From Beta vulgaris subsp. vulgaris (taxonomy: Eukaryota; Streptophyta; Magnoliopsida; Caryophyllales; Amaranthaceae), in NCBI RefSeq assembly GCF_026745355.1, contig NC_079204.1, forward strand, positions 50,309,128-50,373,127: a stretch of 64,000 nucleotides of DNA, read 5' to 3'. Positions within the stretch are counted from its first letter, which is position 1; each line of letters begins with the position of its first letter. A model generated the notes under the pieces. That model searched no databases. It was not told where the DNA came from and saw only the letters and a list, made by a program, of their open reading frames with translations. Made by a program: the position numbers and the translations under genes. Of this stretch, positions 1 to 10,917 are shown piece by piece.

Positions 1-87
1 ATAAGGTCCAATAATTTCAGGGCCAATAAGTTCAGTTCAGATAAGGTCCAATAATTTCAGGGCTAATAAATTTAATAGAACGCACCC
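1..87. mobile_element. PIF/Harbinger (Tourist-like) MITE, right end only
   Basis: The window opens inside a small element that ends at GAACGCACCC and is followed by TTA at 88-90, the usual 3-bp Harbinger target. Inside it a ~41-bp unit beginning ATAAGGTCCAATAATTTCAG occurs twice in tandem (1 and 41). The left end lies outside the window, so the inverted terminus cannot be checked. Confidence 0.45.
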
Positions 88-90
88 TTA

Positions 91-549
91 ATGTATGGTA
101 ATTACCGTAAACTTACATGCCATTAAAAAGTAATTAAGTGATATCAATTACAACAAACAGTCAGTTCAATTCCTATACAATATATTCATAAAATATCGTT
201 AAATCGTTATATATGAGACAGGAAAAAGAATTAGGTGGAAGTAGATGGTGTGTTTTAAATGAGAAAGATGGAGAAGGGGGTGAGTTTATATGATTAAGAT
301 AGAAGTGATGCGTATTTTTACATATAATAAATTTGATCAGTGTGGAATCACCTGGCCAATTGTTATTTTTTCAAATTTTTAGTTTAGACATCCATTGATG
401 AATAATGATTGAAATAATATTTGAAATGATTAAGGTATAAGATGATGGAGGTGAATATTCGTGAATAAATTATGAAGTTTACTAATTAGGTCTTAGATAA
501 ATTCTCGGAAAATAAAGAAGAAAAAAGAGGACGAAGTGAATGTTTTTAG
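91..549. other. AT-rich intergenic DNA, nothing recognised
   Basis: No gene, RNA or complete repeat is seen between the MITE end and the MULE target duplication. Confidence 0.5.
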
Positions 550-710
550 AAGTAATGAACTGAACTCCACCTTAAAAATAATGAATTTTTTCCTTGAATA
601 ATGCCAAAAAGGGGATTAATTCCCAAAATGTGTCACAAAAAATTTTATTTCCCTGCGTACCGTCCACGTAGGACGGCACGCGAAATTTTTTTTTTTAAAA
701 CTGCAGTAAA

Positions 711-912
711 ACCGCTACTCAGAGTAGCGGTTAATGCATAAAAACCGCTACTCAGAGTAGCGGTTATATTTAAAATCAACCGCTACTTGGAGTAGCGGTT
801 TTCTTTAATGAACCGCTACTCTGAGTAGCGGTTTACAAGATTTTGGACCCGTTGTAAACCGCTACTCGGAGTAGCGGTTCATTAAATAAAACCGCTACTC
901 CGAGTAGCGGTT
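711..912. repeat. Left cluster of six 22-bp palindromes in the MULE
   Basis: Six copies of ACCGCTACTC-NN-AGTAGCGGTT (the spacing varies only in the central bases) start at 711, 743, 779, 812, 858 and 891. Each is almost self-complementary. The central bases vary (CA, TG, CT, CGG, CCG) while the arms are nearly fixed. Subterminal arrays like this are often transposase-binding sites; that role is inferred. Confidence 0.9.
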
Positions 913-1004
913 TATAAAAATCCCCAAATCAGACCTAAATCCCCAATTTCCCAATTTACTAACGTTCGAAATTTTTTTTCTCTCAAACTCACTTCTCCCT
1001 CTCT

Positions 1005-1160
1005 CTCTCTTCCGACGACAGCGCTGCACGAGCCTCACCGCCGGCGACCGGAGCTCTATTCCGACGACAGTCCGTCACTTCTCCCTCTCTCTCTTCCGAC
1101 GACAGCGCCACCTCACCGGATCCGTCACTTCTCCCTCTCTCTCTTCCGACCACAACCATC
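1005..1160. repeat. Tandem repeat in the MULE 5' leader
   Basis: A pyrimidine-rich unit, CACTTCTCCCTCTCTCTC followed by TTCCGACGACAG, recurs about three times just upstream of the first donor splice site. It probably forms the 5' untranslated leader of the transposase transcript. Confidence 0.6.
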
Positions 1161-1163
1161 TTT

Positions 1164-1599
1164 GTGAGTATTTTTTTTGTTTTTTTTTTTGTTTTTTTTT
1201 TTTTACTTTAATTTGTTTAGCATGCCATATTTGTTATGTATTTTAAGTTTGTAACTGTTAAATGGAAATTGTTTAGTTTGATTAGTATAATTTAGTTGTT
1301 GATGATTAAAAATTTAGGATATTGTGATGGTTGATTTTGTATCAATTGGAAGGTTAGTATAATTGGAAGGTGATTAGTATAATTCGAAGGTTATTAGCAT
1401 ATTGTTTAGTTGTTTGATTAGTATAATTTAGTTGTTGGTTGGTTAAAAATGGATTTGAGCATTTTGTGATGGTTGATTTTGCATGAATTGTTGTGTTTAT
1501 GTTGTAAATACTACTAGTATAGGTGAAAAATAGTGTTCATATTGTTTGAATATGTAGAATAAGAATAACTTAATTAAACATTATGTTTTTTGTATGTAG
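1164..1599 (+). other. Probable 5' UTR intron of the MULE transposase
   Basis: A GTGAGT donor at 1164 and a TGTATGTAG acceptor ending at 1599 bracket a T-rich stretch without an ORF. The acceptor lies four bases before the first in-frame transposase ATG at 1603. The assignment is inferred from splice consensus and position. Confidence 0.6.
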
Positions 1600-1602
1600 A
1601 AT

Positions 1603-4128
1603 ATGGAACAACCTAAATATCCTCTATACCTTTATTGGAATGGTGAATTATCTCAAAATGATGTTGATATTGTGTATAGAGGTGGAAGGAAAAAGTTTTT
1701 GTTCATCAATTCCGGTATGATGTTTCAAGAAATCTGAATAGGGTATATGACGTTGTTGGATGTGATCGTATGTATTGGAACTGAAATTGTTTATGAGATA
1801 TCCGATGCCGGGAAAATATGTGCCAATTGCACTAGAGGATGACGAGTCACTGAGTGCTATGTGGCTTTCAGTGACACAAACGTCAGCCATGGCAATGGAG
1901 GTGTACATTGAACAAGTTCCCAAAGAGATAAATGTGCAAAGTAATGTGGGTTATGTACCTTCAATGGACTTTAGGGATAGCATGGAGGTACCGACATCAG
2001 CTCCTAATATGCAATTTGAATCATTTACTAGCATGTTGTCAGACCCACATTATGTTAATCAGCACATGAATGAGTTTATTTCTCCTGCTTCGTCTCCCCA
2101 CATACCATCCACATTCCATCTTGACACTCTACATCAAAATGATGATGATTTTTTGGGAAACGAGGAGGAGCATGTGGATTCTGATAGGGATGAGGATGAT
2201 GATGCAAGAGAATTAGCTGACAAGGCAATAAAGGCTGGTGTTCCTTCACAAGATTGGCTTAGAGTTGACGAAGTTGATCAAAGGTTAATAGATTCATGGA
2301 TGACTTGGAATGTCACTGGTTCATTAACTGTGGCTTCTGAATTTGAGATAGGACAAGAGTTCGCCTCATTGCAGCAATTAAAGAATTTTGTGAAAGCATG
2401 GTCGATCTCTAGAAACCAGATGTTTCGGGTGTTAGAGTCAGAGCCCACAAAGTATGTCATTGAATGTGCCAGAAAGGAAGTGTGTCACTGTCCATGGAGG
2501 TTGCGTGCAATCATGACTAAGTCGTTCTCATTCAAAATTGTACGATATGTTGGTCCACATGCAAGCAATTGTTTAGGAGACATAACATGTGGAGACCATC
2601 CTCTCATTTCATCAGATTTCGTTGCTGATCTTATCGAGGATTTCATTAGGACTGATCCTTCATTCAAAGTTCAGTCCATCCTTACTTTTGTGAAGAACCA
2701 ATATCAATTTTCAATAACATATAAGAGAGCTTGGTTAGCAAAACAAAAGGCAATCAGCAATATTTTTGGTGATTGGGAGAAGTCGTATCAAGAGTTACCG
2801 AGGTACTTGCAAGCCTTGAAAGAGTCCAATCGAGGCACTGTCGTTTACTGGAGTACGATCCCAACACAAGATCCTACTACGCACATCTTTAGGAGGGTCT
2901 TCTGGGCCTTTAAACCCTCCATTTCCGGATTCCGTCATTGTCGGCCTCTTATCACTATAGATGGTACTCACTTGTACGGGAAATACAAAGGCAAATTATT
3001 GATTGCTATGGGAACAGATGCTAATTTCCAGCTATTCCCACTTGCCTTTGCTGTTGTGGAGGAAGAAAGCACGGAGGACTGGTCTTGGTTTTTAGCTTGC
3101 ATTAGACGTTCCGTCACAGATAGAAAGGATCTGTGGTCATCTCTGATCGTCATAGGGTATCCTTGCAGCTATGAATGAGCCTGGTAGTGGATGGGAGGAA
3201 CCATATGCACATCACCGCTTTTGTGTGCGTCATCTTGCTTCGAACTTGAATTCGAAGTATAAGAATGCTGCCATCAAGAACCTATTCGGAAAAGCTGCAT
3301 ATGCTAGGCAGAAAAGGAAGTTTTTGTACTATATGGATCGAATTGGCTCCATTAATGTCGAGGCAGCTAGATATCTGTTGGACATTCCCCTTCATCTATG
3401 GTCTCTACATCATATGGTGGGTGTAGATATGGTGTGCAAACCACCAACATGTCTGAAGTGTTTAATGTGTCCTAAAAGGAGCAAGATGTCTTCCGATCAC
3501 TGCTTTGGTAAGAATGACATTTTATCGTGTCAATTCTTATTTTGCTACAAGGAGAGAATTAGGTAGAAAAAGACTTGAGGAAGGCCATGATTATAGCCCG
3601 AAGGCGACTACCATCATTGAAAAGAACATGGAGAAGGCAGGTGCTCATGAGGTGATTGTGTTTGATTATGAACGAGGGCTATTTGAGGTCACTACTGGTC
3701 GTGGAGACCGTATTGCAGGGAAAGGTGGAAAGAAACACACGGTTAACTTAATGCAGAAGACATGTACATGTGAGAAAGTCATAATATATAAGTTGCCGTG
3801 TTCTCATGTCCTTGCGGTATGTCGTCACCGGAGCTTGTCATATAGTGGTTTTGTGGACGCTTTATTTCTGACTAGACCGTATCGATCTACTTATATGTCC
3901 TTTTTCAAGCCTGTGCCTGATATGCATAATTGTTCTCCATATGATGGTCCGAGAATTATAGCTGATGAGAGGCTAAAACGTGGAGCTGGACGTCCACGGT
4001 CCACTCGAATACAAAATGAAATGGATGCAGCTGATAGGTCTGGCAAATATAGATGTAGCATTTGTAAGGTTTCAGGACACAATAAGCAAAGATGTCCTAA
4101 TAAGAACGGTGAAGGAACATCTGGGTAA
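1603..4128 (+). pseudogene. MURA-type MULE transposase, disrupted by small frameshifts
   Basis: This is the DDE transposase of the surrounding Mutator-like element, which would bind the element's ends and cut it out in the nucleus. The reading starts at the ATG at 1603 (MEQPKYPLYLYWNGEL, a typical N-terminus). It loses frame near 1735-1775 and runs openly from 1775 to 3178. This part covers the MuDR/WRKY-GCM1-like zinc-finger region (about 2335-2580) and the catalytic domain with TIDGTHLYGKYKG, whose D is a predicted catalytic residue (about 2960). One or two single-base losses near 3130-3160 break the second catalytic block. Another near 3400-3470 precedes a C-terminal part at 3505-4128 with a SWIM zinc finger (CTC...PCSH, about 3765-3810) and a CCHC knuckle (CSICKVSGHNKQRC, about 4053-4094). 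Ancestral length would be about 840 aa. The damage looks recent because long open stretches survive. Family identity is sure. Confidence 0.88.
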
Positions 4129-4222
4129 ATGTTTTCATATTTTGTTAAATTTCATAAATTTATATTATTTTCATAGTCCTCATTGTATTACTAACCGGTA
4201 TATATTTTTTTTTTCTTATTAG
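4125..4222 (+). other. Intron-like spacer between transposase and PMD gene
   Basis: The transposase stop codon sits within a GTAAAT donor (4125). A perfect plant/yeast-type branch sequence, TACTAAC, lies at about 4189-4195, followed by a poly-T tract and a TTATTAG acceptor ending at 4222, six bases before the PMD ATG at 4228. It could splice transposase and PMD exons into one transcript. The frames do not join as they stand, so it may instead be a 5' UTR intron of the PMD gene. Confidence 0.6.
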
Positions 4223-4227
4223 GTCTG

Positions 4228-6259
4228 ATGGCGCAGTCCATCTTTCCCGGCCCCACTGATCGCAGCGTTCTCACCCTCCAGGACCAGCATCGGAGTGAGG
4301 ATGTCTGGAGGGGAGTAGCGGACACGGTACTATCGTGTCGGTTGCATCATCACAGTCTCTATCTTGACTGGGAGATTCACGATAGGGTTCTTCGGTATGT
4401 CGAGCGTGCTGGTTTTCTCGGCATACATCGTTTGGTAGGGGGAGGTTTGGAGATTGATAGACCACTTCTGACGGCATTAGTGGAGCGATGGAGGCAGGAG
4501 ACCCATACATTTCATTTGACTGTTGGGGAGGCGACGATTACTTTGGAGGATGTCGCTGTTATCCTTGGACTTAGAGTGCACGGGGCACCTGTTACTGGTC
4601 GAGGCGAGGGTAACTGGGCTGCATTAGTTTTCGAGTTGTTAGGGATTTGGCCCAACACACCGGAGAACAAGCCCAAAGTTCTCCAGGGTTCGTCTTTGAG
4701 ATTGACATGGCTTCGACAACATTTTTTCTTGTTGCCGAATGATGCTGATGAGGTGACAGTACAGCGATTTGCCCGGGCTTACATTCTTGCATTGATGGGG
4801 TCCATTCTTTTTGCCGACAAGAGTGGAGATGCAGTCCAGGTTCTTTATCTCCCACTTTTAGCTGATCTCGACGTAGCAGGGACATATAGTTGGGGTAGTG
4901 CGACCCTTGCATACCTGTATCGGCAGCTATGTCGGGCATCACAGAGGGGTGCGAGGGAGTTAGGTGGCCCTGTGTTGTTGTTACAGATTTGGGCATGGGA
5001 GCACATACACATTGGCAGACCTCGGATTTCGAGGGTGCGGGACCCACCTCCACAGTTTGACGAGGCCGTTCCTATTTTAGGCTCCCAGCATGTTCCGGGG
5101 CTTGACCCCTTAGCTGTCAGGTAATATTCAATGTCTCACATTTGTTGACATTCTTTAGTTTCATTTTTCTCATGGATAATAACGTATATTTCTTTTCAGT
5201 TGGCTTCGAGTACACATCACTAGGTCCCACACAGCAGGTGGGCTTCCTTACTACAGGGATGCACTTGACCATCAGACGGACGAGCAGGTACATAGGCTCG
5301 TACTTGCCTAACTTATATAAATTGGTAGACTCTTCTTTTGCCTAATATTTGTAAGATTCTATTTTTTGTAGATGACTTGGCAGCCATATACTGATGCGAG
5401 ACTGGCGTTGTTACCTGCTATATGTCGAGTGATCGACATGTATGGCGCACAGTGGCCCCACTTATCTGTTTCGACATTGTAGAGTTCCATTTCCCTGGTC
5501 GAGTTATGCGCCAGTTTGGATTCGAGCAGACGATTCCAGCACCTTCTGATACGAGCACAACCCTTCATGCCATAGATCGGAGGTCGAAGAACAAGAACTA
5601 TCCGCTCAGACATCGACCTTACATTGCACATTGGGATGAGCGCGAGGGACACATAGTTCAGGGCACTCCTTTTAGTGGTCGTACTCTGCCTTTGACGAGT
5701 ATATGATATGGTTTCGTCGCATCACGAGGTTACGCCTGACGAATCCATCGAGGCGACCACCTTCTACACATTATCAGCCTGCGTCTGCAGATATAGTACT
5801 GGTAAGTTCACTGATTTTTAGTTGCACTTTTATTTATTTATACAACTATATAATATGTATTTTTTTCTTTCTATTCAGGCACAACTTTATCTGATATTGC
5901 TCATAGGTGCGGTACTGTACTAGAGGCTTCTGAGTCATTGCCTCCAGATATGGTGCGTGAGTTGTATGCGCAGACATTGCAGACTATGAGGGGACTGTGT
6001 GTTGATGCTGTTGGCCGAGCTGGACATGGCCACATCGTACAGGCGTGCCTACTTCTGCTGGATATACATCGACTTCTACATCTTCTACGTCTGCTGCCCA
6101 TATATCTACCACGAAGCTTTGCTTTCACCTCCAGTCAGTCAGAGGGCCTATCGACGACGTTCTGACACTACTCCCCCTTCTCTTGATGCCATTGCAGAGA
6201 CCCATGAGACCACACCTAGCTCATCTACACCTTCACAAAAGAAGAAGAGAGGGTTTTAG
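4228..6259 (+). pseudogene. Plant mobile domain (PMD, MAIN-like) protein carried by the MULE
   Basis: The PMD fold (PF10536, aminotransferase-like plant mobile domain) is known from the Arabidopsis proteins MAIN and MAIL1, which act in transcriptional silencing, and from many plant transposons. Exon 1 (4228-5120, 297 codons) carries the hallmarks: PGPTDRSVL near the start, then GFLGIHRLV, LVERWRQETHTFHLTVGE and TLEDVAVILGLRVHG, then the WAWEHI block. Exon 2 (5200-5287), exon 3 (5372-5801) and exon 4 (5879-6259) follow from GT-AG borders and give the usual WLRVH, WQPY and FDIVEFHFPGRVMRQFG segments. The tail ends in a lysine-rich nuclear-type stretch (SQKKKRGF). Frameshifts near 5455, 5700 and 6050 break the protein. 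It lies on the same strand as the transposase, about 100 bp downstream, so the two were probably mobilised and expressed together. Its exact molecular role here is unknown. Confidence 0.82.
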
Positions 6260-6410
6260 CAGTTTCATTTATTGTTTATGTAGTTAGTTAACATTATTTT
6301 CTCACTCTAACTTGTAACTAAAATTTTTTTACATACATTTGAATGTGTATGAACTTGGTGATGAGTGATCAATGTGTGGCTTATATTTGGTGTTGTTGAA
6401 TGGAATTTGG

Positions 6411-6550
6411 TGCTGGAATTGCAGGTTGGATAATGTTGAAATTGGAGGTTGGATAATTGTTTGGAATTGCTGGAATTGCAAGTTGGATAATGTTGAAATT
6501 GGAGGTTGGATAATTGTTTGGAATTGCTGGAATTGCAGGTTGGATGCTTG
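6411..6550. repeat. 57-bp minisatellite in the MULE 3' region
   Basis: A 57-bp unit beginning TGCTGGAATTGCA recurs at 6411, 6468 and 6525, the last copy incomplete. Copies are nearly identical. It creates short open frames on both strands that are not genes. Confidence 0.9.
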
Positions 6551-6635
6551 TTTGGGATTGCTGGAATTTTTTTGGCTTTCTGGCACTTGGCCAGTTATGT
6601 GGAAACAATGCAATGAGTTGTGTAATGGGTACAAA

Positions 6636-6847
6636 ACCGCTACTAGGAGTAGCGGTTTTAATGAATGAACCGCTACTCGGAGTAGCGGTTTACCCGGGGG
6701 ACAAAACCGCTACTCCGAGTAGCGGTTCATTCATTAAAACCGCTACTCTGAGTAGCGGTTTATGTGAATGAACCGCTACTCGGAGTATGAACCGCTACTC
6801 GGAGTAGCGGTTTTGTTTGAAGTAAACCGCTACTCCGAGTAGCGGTT
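6636..6847. repeat. Right cluster of 22-bp palindromes in the MULE
   Basis: Complete copies of the palindrome with ACCGCTACT / AGTAGCGGTT arms start at 6636, 6669, 6706, 6739, 6791 and 6826, with a cut-off seventh copy at 6772-6787. The cluster mirrors that at 711-912 next to the opposite terminal repeat. Confidence 0.9.
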
Positions 6848-7012
6848 TACCTCCGTTAAAACAAAAAAAAAAACTTTTTTTCGCGTGCCGTCCTACGTGG
6901 ACGGTACGCAGGGAAATAAAATTTTGTGGCACATTTTGGGAATTAATCTCCTTTTTGGCATTATTGAAGGAAAATAATACAATATTTTTTACGAACATTA
7001 AAGTAATGAACT

Positions 7013-8528
7013 TAAACTTTATTTACAATTAAGTTAAACGACCAAATAGAAATAAATAAAGAAACATATAAACTTCTAACTCAAAGCAAAGTCTAACACC
7101 ATTAATCTAAAATATTAAGGTCCATAAAAGAACAAATGTTACTCTAAAACTATGTAGCTGATTCAAGTACTAGAAATACGAACTGAAATCAAAGATAAAA
7201 CAAATTTTTTATCATGAGTCTTCACTAAAACACATAAGAGTATAAATGAAATTAAATATATGGGGTTAAAATTTTAGACGTTGCCACTGAAACTATTCCA
7301 ATTATTTGAATTTTATACTCGTTAGTATGTACTTTATTTATTTGTTGCAGAAAGAAAGCCGACTTTATCCGAATTGACTCAACCCCTTCTAAGTCGACAA
7401 AAGTCATAAACACGCACTTGGCCTGACCCGAAATTTGAGGATCCGAGACGGACTCGAACGCAAACGGACTCGTTCCAACCCCAACGCAAAGTTAACCCAA
7501 ATATGATCTGACCCTGAATGACTTGACACATACCTGACTTGTATGACTCGTTTGCCACCTCTAATTAAGGGCCCTGTCATACTTCCATCGTCATGATCAC
7601 CATCATTATAATCAATTTGATTCAGACTATATTCACACATCATCATCCTCACTTCAATTCATCATCATCCTCACTTCAATTTATAATGACAATAATTTAT
7701 TATTATTTTCGGTATTTTGATCATATATCACCGACATTTTTTTGCTCATCATATGCCTATAAAGCCTTGTGAGGGTTTTGTGCAATTTCAAAAATTCTTT
7801 CACTTTTCGGAGAAATTCTCCCGTTTAAGCCTCATAAAAAGAGCTCGCATATTAATGAATCATTACCTTGATAATATATCCTAAAAAAGTTAATCTATCT
7901 CGCGCAACCAGTATTTTCAAAATTCACTATATGTCCCTCAATTTCATCAAAATATACAAAATGTCCTTAATAACAAACGGCGTCAACTTCGTTAATCATT
8001 AATTCCTAGTTATGTTACCCACCATAATTAACCGTAATTGACCTATTTAACACATGTTCCCTCTCTTACTCGACACTTCCTCTTCTTTCTCTCCTCAACT
8101 GCCCCTTCGCCGCTACCACCCTCCCCCTCTTTGCCTCTTTAAATCCCTGTCGGTCTCTTCACCTCCCATGGCCCATGGGCCATAGCTTTCTTCTTTCTCC
8201 AGCATCCACTTTCTTTCTCCTCCACCAATATACCATGCTCATCATTTTGGGATTTTCAAATTCAGGATACTTCCATAAAATTGGAAGTGTATGCTTTGAC
8301 AATTTCATCGAGTCTTTGGAGCTCTACTCTATCTTGGATAATCCTTTGCCTGTTATAGTTAACCAACTCTTTAGGTGACCTCTCTTCTTCTTCCACTTAT
8401 AATTCAAAAAGAGCTTAAAACTATCTCATGCGGAAAGTTGGAAATATCCAATTTGTACAACAATAGTTTCAACTCACGTGTAAAAGACTTAATTCAATCT
8501 CACTTGGGAGACATTGATGCACACTATA
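7013..8528. other. Intergenic DNA without a recognised gene
   Basis: Mostly AT-rich. A stretch near 7380-7560 is richer in GAC/CGA motifs and looks like an old repeat. Near 8050-8430 there are pyrimidine-rich leader-like sequences and short open frames (8175-8378, 8375-8620) with no family resemblance that I recognise. Confidence 0.45.
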
Positions 8529-8530
8529 TA

Positions 8531-8790
8531 CTTCCTCCGTTTAGAAACAGTTGCATCATTTCTAACTTTCACGCGTGTCGATGTATGATTTCAACTATTA
8601 ATATTTTTAAGTATCAATAAATAAAATTATAAAAAGTTTATTTTAATAAAAATTAAATTTAGACAAATCTAACAAGTTTCAAAACCTAACTATATTTTTT
8701 CTAAAATATAAATCATCAAAGACAATCTAAGTGTAAGATGTGAATAGTGCACAAAATAGAAGTGGTGCAACTATTTCTAAACGGAGGAAA
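8531..8790. mobile_element. Stowaway-like MITE (Tc1/mariner type)
   Basis: The terminal inverted repeats are CTTCCTCCGTTTAGAAA at the left and its near-complement (TTTCTAAACGGAGGAAA) at the right. Each end is flanked by TA, the mariner-type target. The interior is AT-rich and noncoding. Confidence 0.85.
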
Positions 8791-8884
8791 TATGTATTAT
8801 TTTTATTAAGGGGTTTCATCTAAACTAAAAAGGTAAGATGAAGTCCATGAGTGGAGAAGTTGGGGGTCTAGGGGGAGACTCAAT

Positions 8885-9179
8885 CCTAAGATTTGCATTG
8901 CAGAAGGTGATTGGGAAGTGGACATTATTCATGTTTACAGAGAAGGAAATCGAGCGGCAGATTGGTTAGCGAATCAAGGTGTCATTCAGAACAACAAAAT
9001 AGAGTTGATTCAAGTCCCCCCTTTACATTTAGGTAGAATTTTATTTGAGTACATTGTAGGCGTGGCTTTACCGCGTTTTGTTCCTCGCTAGGTTTCGTTG
9101 TTTGTTTGTTTTACTTTGCTTTATTTTGTTTGTTTTCCTTTCCTGAGGCTTCTCCTCACGTTTTGCATCAAAAAAAAAA
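8885..9179 (+). pseudogene. LINE (L1-type) 3' end: RNase H C-terminus and poly(A) tail
   Basis: An open stretch ending at the TAG at 9089-9091 contains HVYREGNRAADWLANQG, the conserved C-terminal motif of the RNase H-like (RVT_3) domain found at the 3' end of plant L1-type retrotransposon ORFs. An untranslated tail follows, ending in a run of A at 9169-9179, as expected for a reverse-transcribed insertion. The 5' end is truncated somewhere near 8815-8885, and no target duplication was found. It is a dead fragment. Confidence 0.75.
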
Positions 9180-9575
9180 TATGCTTGAATAGATTTGCTT
9201 CTTTGGAATAAAAAAATTCAAAGAGTTGATTCAACATGTTTTCCATCTATTTTACTAAACATAATCTAATTATTTTCGTGGAGTTGGTGGCATGGTGCTT
9301 ATACCATCAATATTCTCATTTGAAGTATCCAAATTAACGAAATTGTTGTGTTGATAAGAGATAATTGTGCAATCCAAAAAAATATAGCTCAATTGGTACC
9401 ATGTTCTATTGAAAAACCAAGGATCAAACCATGGGAATAGTATAATTATTATATGGTGGGAGCGAGAGGGGGCAGTTCTGGGCCTTGGGTTGGGGTCTAA
9501 TGTAGGACACAACGACTGTGCTTTTGTTTACCAGCTAAAGAAAGACAGTTGGGCAAATTGATGGACACTGTGTTA
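9180..9575. other. Intergenic DNA, nothing recognised
   Basis: No supported gene or complete repeat between the LINE tail and the next MITE. Confidence 0.4.
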
Positions 9576-9577
9576 TA

Positions 9578-9815
9578 CTTCCTTCGATCTTTACTAGTTT
9601 ACCTGTATTTTTTTAGGATGTCTCTTATTAGTTTACCTATTTCTTTTGTTTTTATTTTTAGAATGGGGCCACTAACTTTTCATCACACATCATTCAACTT
9701 TAATATAAAATAATATATAGTTTCTCTTTCTTTCTATGACTCACAAGGCTACAACATTATTTCTCCTAAAACTCTGTGCAAAAGAAAGGGGTAAACTAAT
9801 AAAGACCGTAGGGAG
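9578..9815. mobile_element. Stowaway-like MITE
   Basis: Left end CTTCCTTCGATCTTTACTAG and right end CTAATAAAGACCGTAGGGAG are inverted relatives, each flanked by TA (9576-9577, 9816-9817). Noncoding interior. Confidence 0.8.
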
Positions 9816-9929
9816 TAATTATCATTGAACTTGAGAGGAAACTAAGATTAAACAATTCAGTATAAGAAACTTCCTAAACTATCAAGAAAATTATTAGGTA
9901 CATTCTCTTTATTTTTAAAACCCTAAAGT

Positions 9930-10320
9930 TATCGAACTTATTTTATTTGACTTATTAAATTCTATTTGATCTAATTCAATTTATTGGACCTGACTTAATT
10001 GGAACATATTGACCTGGTTGAAGACCTTATTGGACTTGATTGAAACTTATTAAAGCTCATTGATAATGGATTATTTGGACCTTATTGGACATGATTGTAC
10101 CTAATTGGAACAGTTTGGGACATATTAAAAGTTATTAGAACTGATTGGAACATATTAAAAGTTATTGATCATTGAGTAGCTATTTGGACCTTATTAAAAC
10201 TTATTGTACATAATTGTACCTAATTGGAAATGATTGAAACTTATTAGACCTGATCAGACCTTATTGGAACTAATTTGAACTGATCTGAAATGACCTGAAT
10301 TAATTGGACCTTAAACTTAA
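9930..10320. repeat. Degenerate short tandem repeat
   Basis: Variants of TTATTGGACCTGATTGAAC-like units repeat irregularly over about 390 bp. The copies are too diverged for one clean period. Confidence 0.6.
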
Positions 10321-10419
10321 TATAGCACAACTAAGGTAAATGTTTCTAAACCAAATCACGTTATGAACTTCTTTCTCAACATATTATCCTGATTATACGA
10401 GGTATAATCTCAATCTCAA

Positions 10420-10669
10420 GTGTTTGGATCCTTTAGAGTTGTAAAATAACTCTACAAGGTAGAGTTTGAGCAATATCAAATTATCAACCATTGAATAAAA
10501 AAGCAATGGCTCATATATTCTCTTTTCAAAATCCCCCCTATTTTATCTCATCAAAATCCAGCTCAGAATCTTTCCCTTCCACCAATATGATCCCTTGATT
10601 TTAAAATGTATGGTTCAGATATAACTCTACCTTGTAGAGTTTCACTAAAACTCTAGAGGATCCAGACTC
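10420..10669. mobile_element. MITE with 9-bp target duplication (Mutator type)
   Basis: Left terminus GTGTTTGGATCC and right terminus GGATCCAGACTC are inverted. The match continues into CTCTACAAGGTAGAGTT-type sequence on both sides, about 45 bp. The direct repeat CAATCTCAA flanks it at 10411-10419 and 10670-10678. The 9-bp target suggests a Mutator-related element. Confidence 0.75.
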
Positions 10670-10827
10670 CAATCTCAATACACTCAATTTTAAGCATACA
10701 AATTATACATAGTATATAATTTGAAAAGAAGATTATCGAATCCCTACTTCCCCATTTCCTTGGTGAAATGGATTTATTAGAAATTTCAGTGACAACATCT
10801 CCAATATAGAGACAATCAAATTATATA

Positions 10828-10917
10828 CTACCTCCGTTTTCTATTATGTGCAACGATTACACGTTTTCCCTTTCTACTTTATGTCAAATCGTTGCACATA
10901 ATAAAAAACAGAGGTAG
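10828..10917. mobile_element. 90-bp hairpin MITE (Stowaway-like)
   Basis: The element starts CTACCTCCGTTTT and ends AAAACAGAGGTAG, flanked by TA. The two arms pair over most of their length (TTATGTGCAACGATT against the AATCGTTGCACATAA arm), so the whole element folds into one hairpin. Confidence 0.8.

Larger units (their letters stand above)
562..7000 (+). mobile_element. Mutator-like DNA transposon (MULE) carrying a transposase and a PMD gene
   Basis: The two ends are inverted copies of each other. About 586-685 matches the reverse complement of about 6880-6976, with shared blocks such as CCCTGCGTACCGTCCACGTA. Inside each terminal repeat lies a cluster of 22-bp palindromes. A 12-bp direct repeat, AAGTAATGAACT, sits at 550-561 and 7001-7012 and is the likely target duplication. 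It is slightly longer than the 9-11 bp usual for Mutator, and the outermost ~10 bp of the two ends do not match, so the exact ends are uncertain. The element holds a 5' leader with an intron, a MURA-like transposase and a PMD gene in the same direction. Both genes carry small indels, so the copy is probably not autonomous now. Confidence 0.85.

Noticed and set aside
711..912. Regularly spaced near-identical 22-bp repeats could suggest a CRISPR array
   Set aside because: Spacing is irregular, copies are palindromic and mirrored at the other MULE end, and the genome is a plant.
6372..6668. Small open frames on both strands after the PMD gene
   Set aside because: They are created by the 57-bp minisatellite, whose length is a multiple of three.
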